From Symbiodinium natans (Eukaryota; Sar; Dinophyceae; Suessiales; Symbiodiniaceae), in the NCBI GenBank assembly GCA_905221605.1, contig CAJNDS010002135.1:1130001-1160000 (forward strand): a DNA stretch of 30,000 bases, written 5' to 3'. Under the pieces are notes generated by a model. The model was not told the origin of the DNA, did not search any database, and was given only the letters and a program-made list of their open reading frames with translations. Shown one piece after another: positions 29,186-30,000 of the stretch. The position numbers and the translations under genes are program-made. How positions within the stretch are numbered: position 1 is the first letter of the stretch; each line of letters opens with the position of its first letter.

Positions 29186-29651
29186 GTCGGTAATCGCGCC
29201 GTAAGCAACAACAAGGGGTTCTCCCCTTATTTCCTTTAGGTCAGGGCTTGAAGCCCCTAGTGGTTTTTCCCATGAGTTGCAGAGTAGTTGTTGCGAAGCC
29301 GTGCTTGGCAGTTTCCTGCGACCTCCCCTTCTTGGCGTGACTGTAGTACCCTGGTTTGAAGTTGTTGTTTCTGCGATGCTCCAAAGGTATGCTTACTTGC
29401 AAAACTGTGGGTAAGAGGCAACGCTTATCCCCCTCAACTGCTGCAGGCTGGTGGTTTGGGAATAGGAGTTGGGGATCGGGGAGGTTTTCGGGTTTGCGGG
29501 TGGAGGCATTTGGGGTCTTAAACCCTAAATGCCCAAAACCTTAAACCCTAAACCCACTTGTCTTGCCTAAGCTTCCGAGGCACTTCAGTGTCCTTTACGA
29601 CGACGCCCGTGGCAAGTATCAGGCGACTCTCCAAACTCTAAATCCTAGATG

Positions 29652-29761
29652 GAATAGGGGGACCCTTAAGAGGGAACTCTCCTTAACCCTCTTCTGGCTC
29701 TCTTAAACAGGGACCTTATTCAGAGGATCCATATCCCGAAGGGTCCCTCTAATTCTATCCC
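29652..29761. mobile_element. Inverted-repeat element, GGTCCC type
   Basis: Left arm GGAATAGGGGGACCCTTAAG, right arm CCCGAAGGGTCCCTCTAATT and CTATCCC. Loop rich in CTCTTC. Non-coding. Confidence 0.55.
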
Positions 29762-29817
29762 TTACTAAACTTCGGCCGCAGCTGTTTCATGCTTTGGGTG
29801 GGTTCAGGGTTTAGGGT

Positions 29818-29921
29818 TAGGGTGTTTAGGGTGTTTAGGGTGTTTAGGGTGTTTAGGGTGTTTAGGGTGTTTAGGGTGCTTAGGGTGTTTAGGGTGTTTA
29901 GGGTGTTTAGGGTGTTTAGGG
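29818..29921 (+). repeat. Homogeneous 9-bp variant array (GTGTTTAGG)n, about 11 units
   Basis: Each unit is TTTAGG plus GTG. One unit reads GTGCTTAGG. It is translated as an FRV repeat in one frame, which is not a gene. Confidence 0.95.
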
Positions 29922-30000
29922 CGCTTGGGAGCGCATCATGGCTGCACCCCCTAAACCCTGAACCCCAAATCTAACGGGCTGTCGCCCACAGCCGGGCACG

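Larger units (their letters stand above)
29190..30000. other. Right edge, gene content unclear
   Basis: 29230-29560 has a - strand frame of about 110 codons without an ATG; its upstream half is pyrimidine-rich and may be intron. The variant array 29818-29921 and the inverted-repeat element 29652-29761 fill most of the rest. I cannot assign a gene. Confidence 0.35.

Noticed and set aside
28738-29193. Polyglycine and polyproline open frames of 88-126 codons
   Set aside because: They come from the poly-C tract; only the flanking exon-like sequence may be coding.

Overview
This is nuclear DNA from an intron-rich eukaryotic microbe, most likely a dinoflagellate or a close alveolate relative. Three things suggest this: dense short arrays of the plant/alveolate telomere unit TTTAGGG, introns that use GT, GC and perhaps GA donors with AG|G acceptors, and a mosaic of very small exons. 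Nothing bacterial is visible (no operons, no Shine-Dalgarno sites, no long ORFs). The genus cannot be settled by eye, and a chromerid or another TTTAGGG lineage is possible.

Layout. From about 0.9 kb to 27.65 kb the window alternates between unique islands of 20-130 bp (a few reach 200-310 bp) and telomere-type tracts, (TTTAGGG)n or (CCCTAAA)n, mixed with degenerate variants. Read on the + strand, most islands are open, begin after an AG, often after a pyrimidine-rich stretch, and end at GT or GC. I chained them by codon phase into series: 936-8260, 8479-10712, 11415-12910, 13183-14888, 15045-16400, 16860-20709, 20969-22894, 23543-24685 and 26211-27649. The best series (16860-20431) has fifteen exons in compatible phase and includes the largest exon, 17276-17583. 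The last series closes with an in-frame TGA at 27647-27649. I read this as one very exon-rich + strand gene, or several genes in tandem, whose introns are largely built of interstitial telomeric repeats. I recognise no protein family; a small Cys/His cluster is split over 11415-11603.

Right end. 27650-28340 is a repeat-poor, non-coding-looking stretch, probably 3' flank. 28329-28832 holds a convincing 167-codon frame on the - strand, so a convergent gene probably starts there. A 208-bp poly-C tract (28909-29116) follows, then an exon-like + strand island. A 9-bp-unit telomere-variant array lies at 29818-29921.

Other structure. There are several families of short inverted-repeat (MITE-like) elements; two copies appear to be interrupted by telomeric repeats. 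A ~400-bp tandem duplication (24780-25630) has copies with different internal telomeric arrays. There are also variant arrays with their own homogeneous unit (8-mer, 9-mer) and long homopolymer C/G runs.

Caution. Many islands are also open on the - strand in the same codon register, so strand calls rest on splice signals and phase chaining. Donors and acceptors were chosen by eye, sometimes among alternatives, so phase agreement is supportive but not independent proof.
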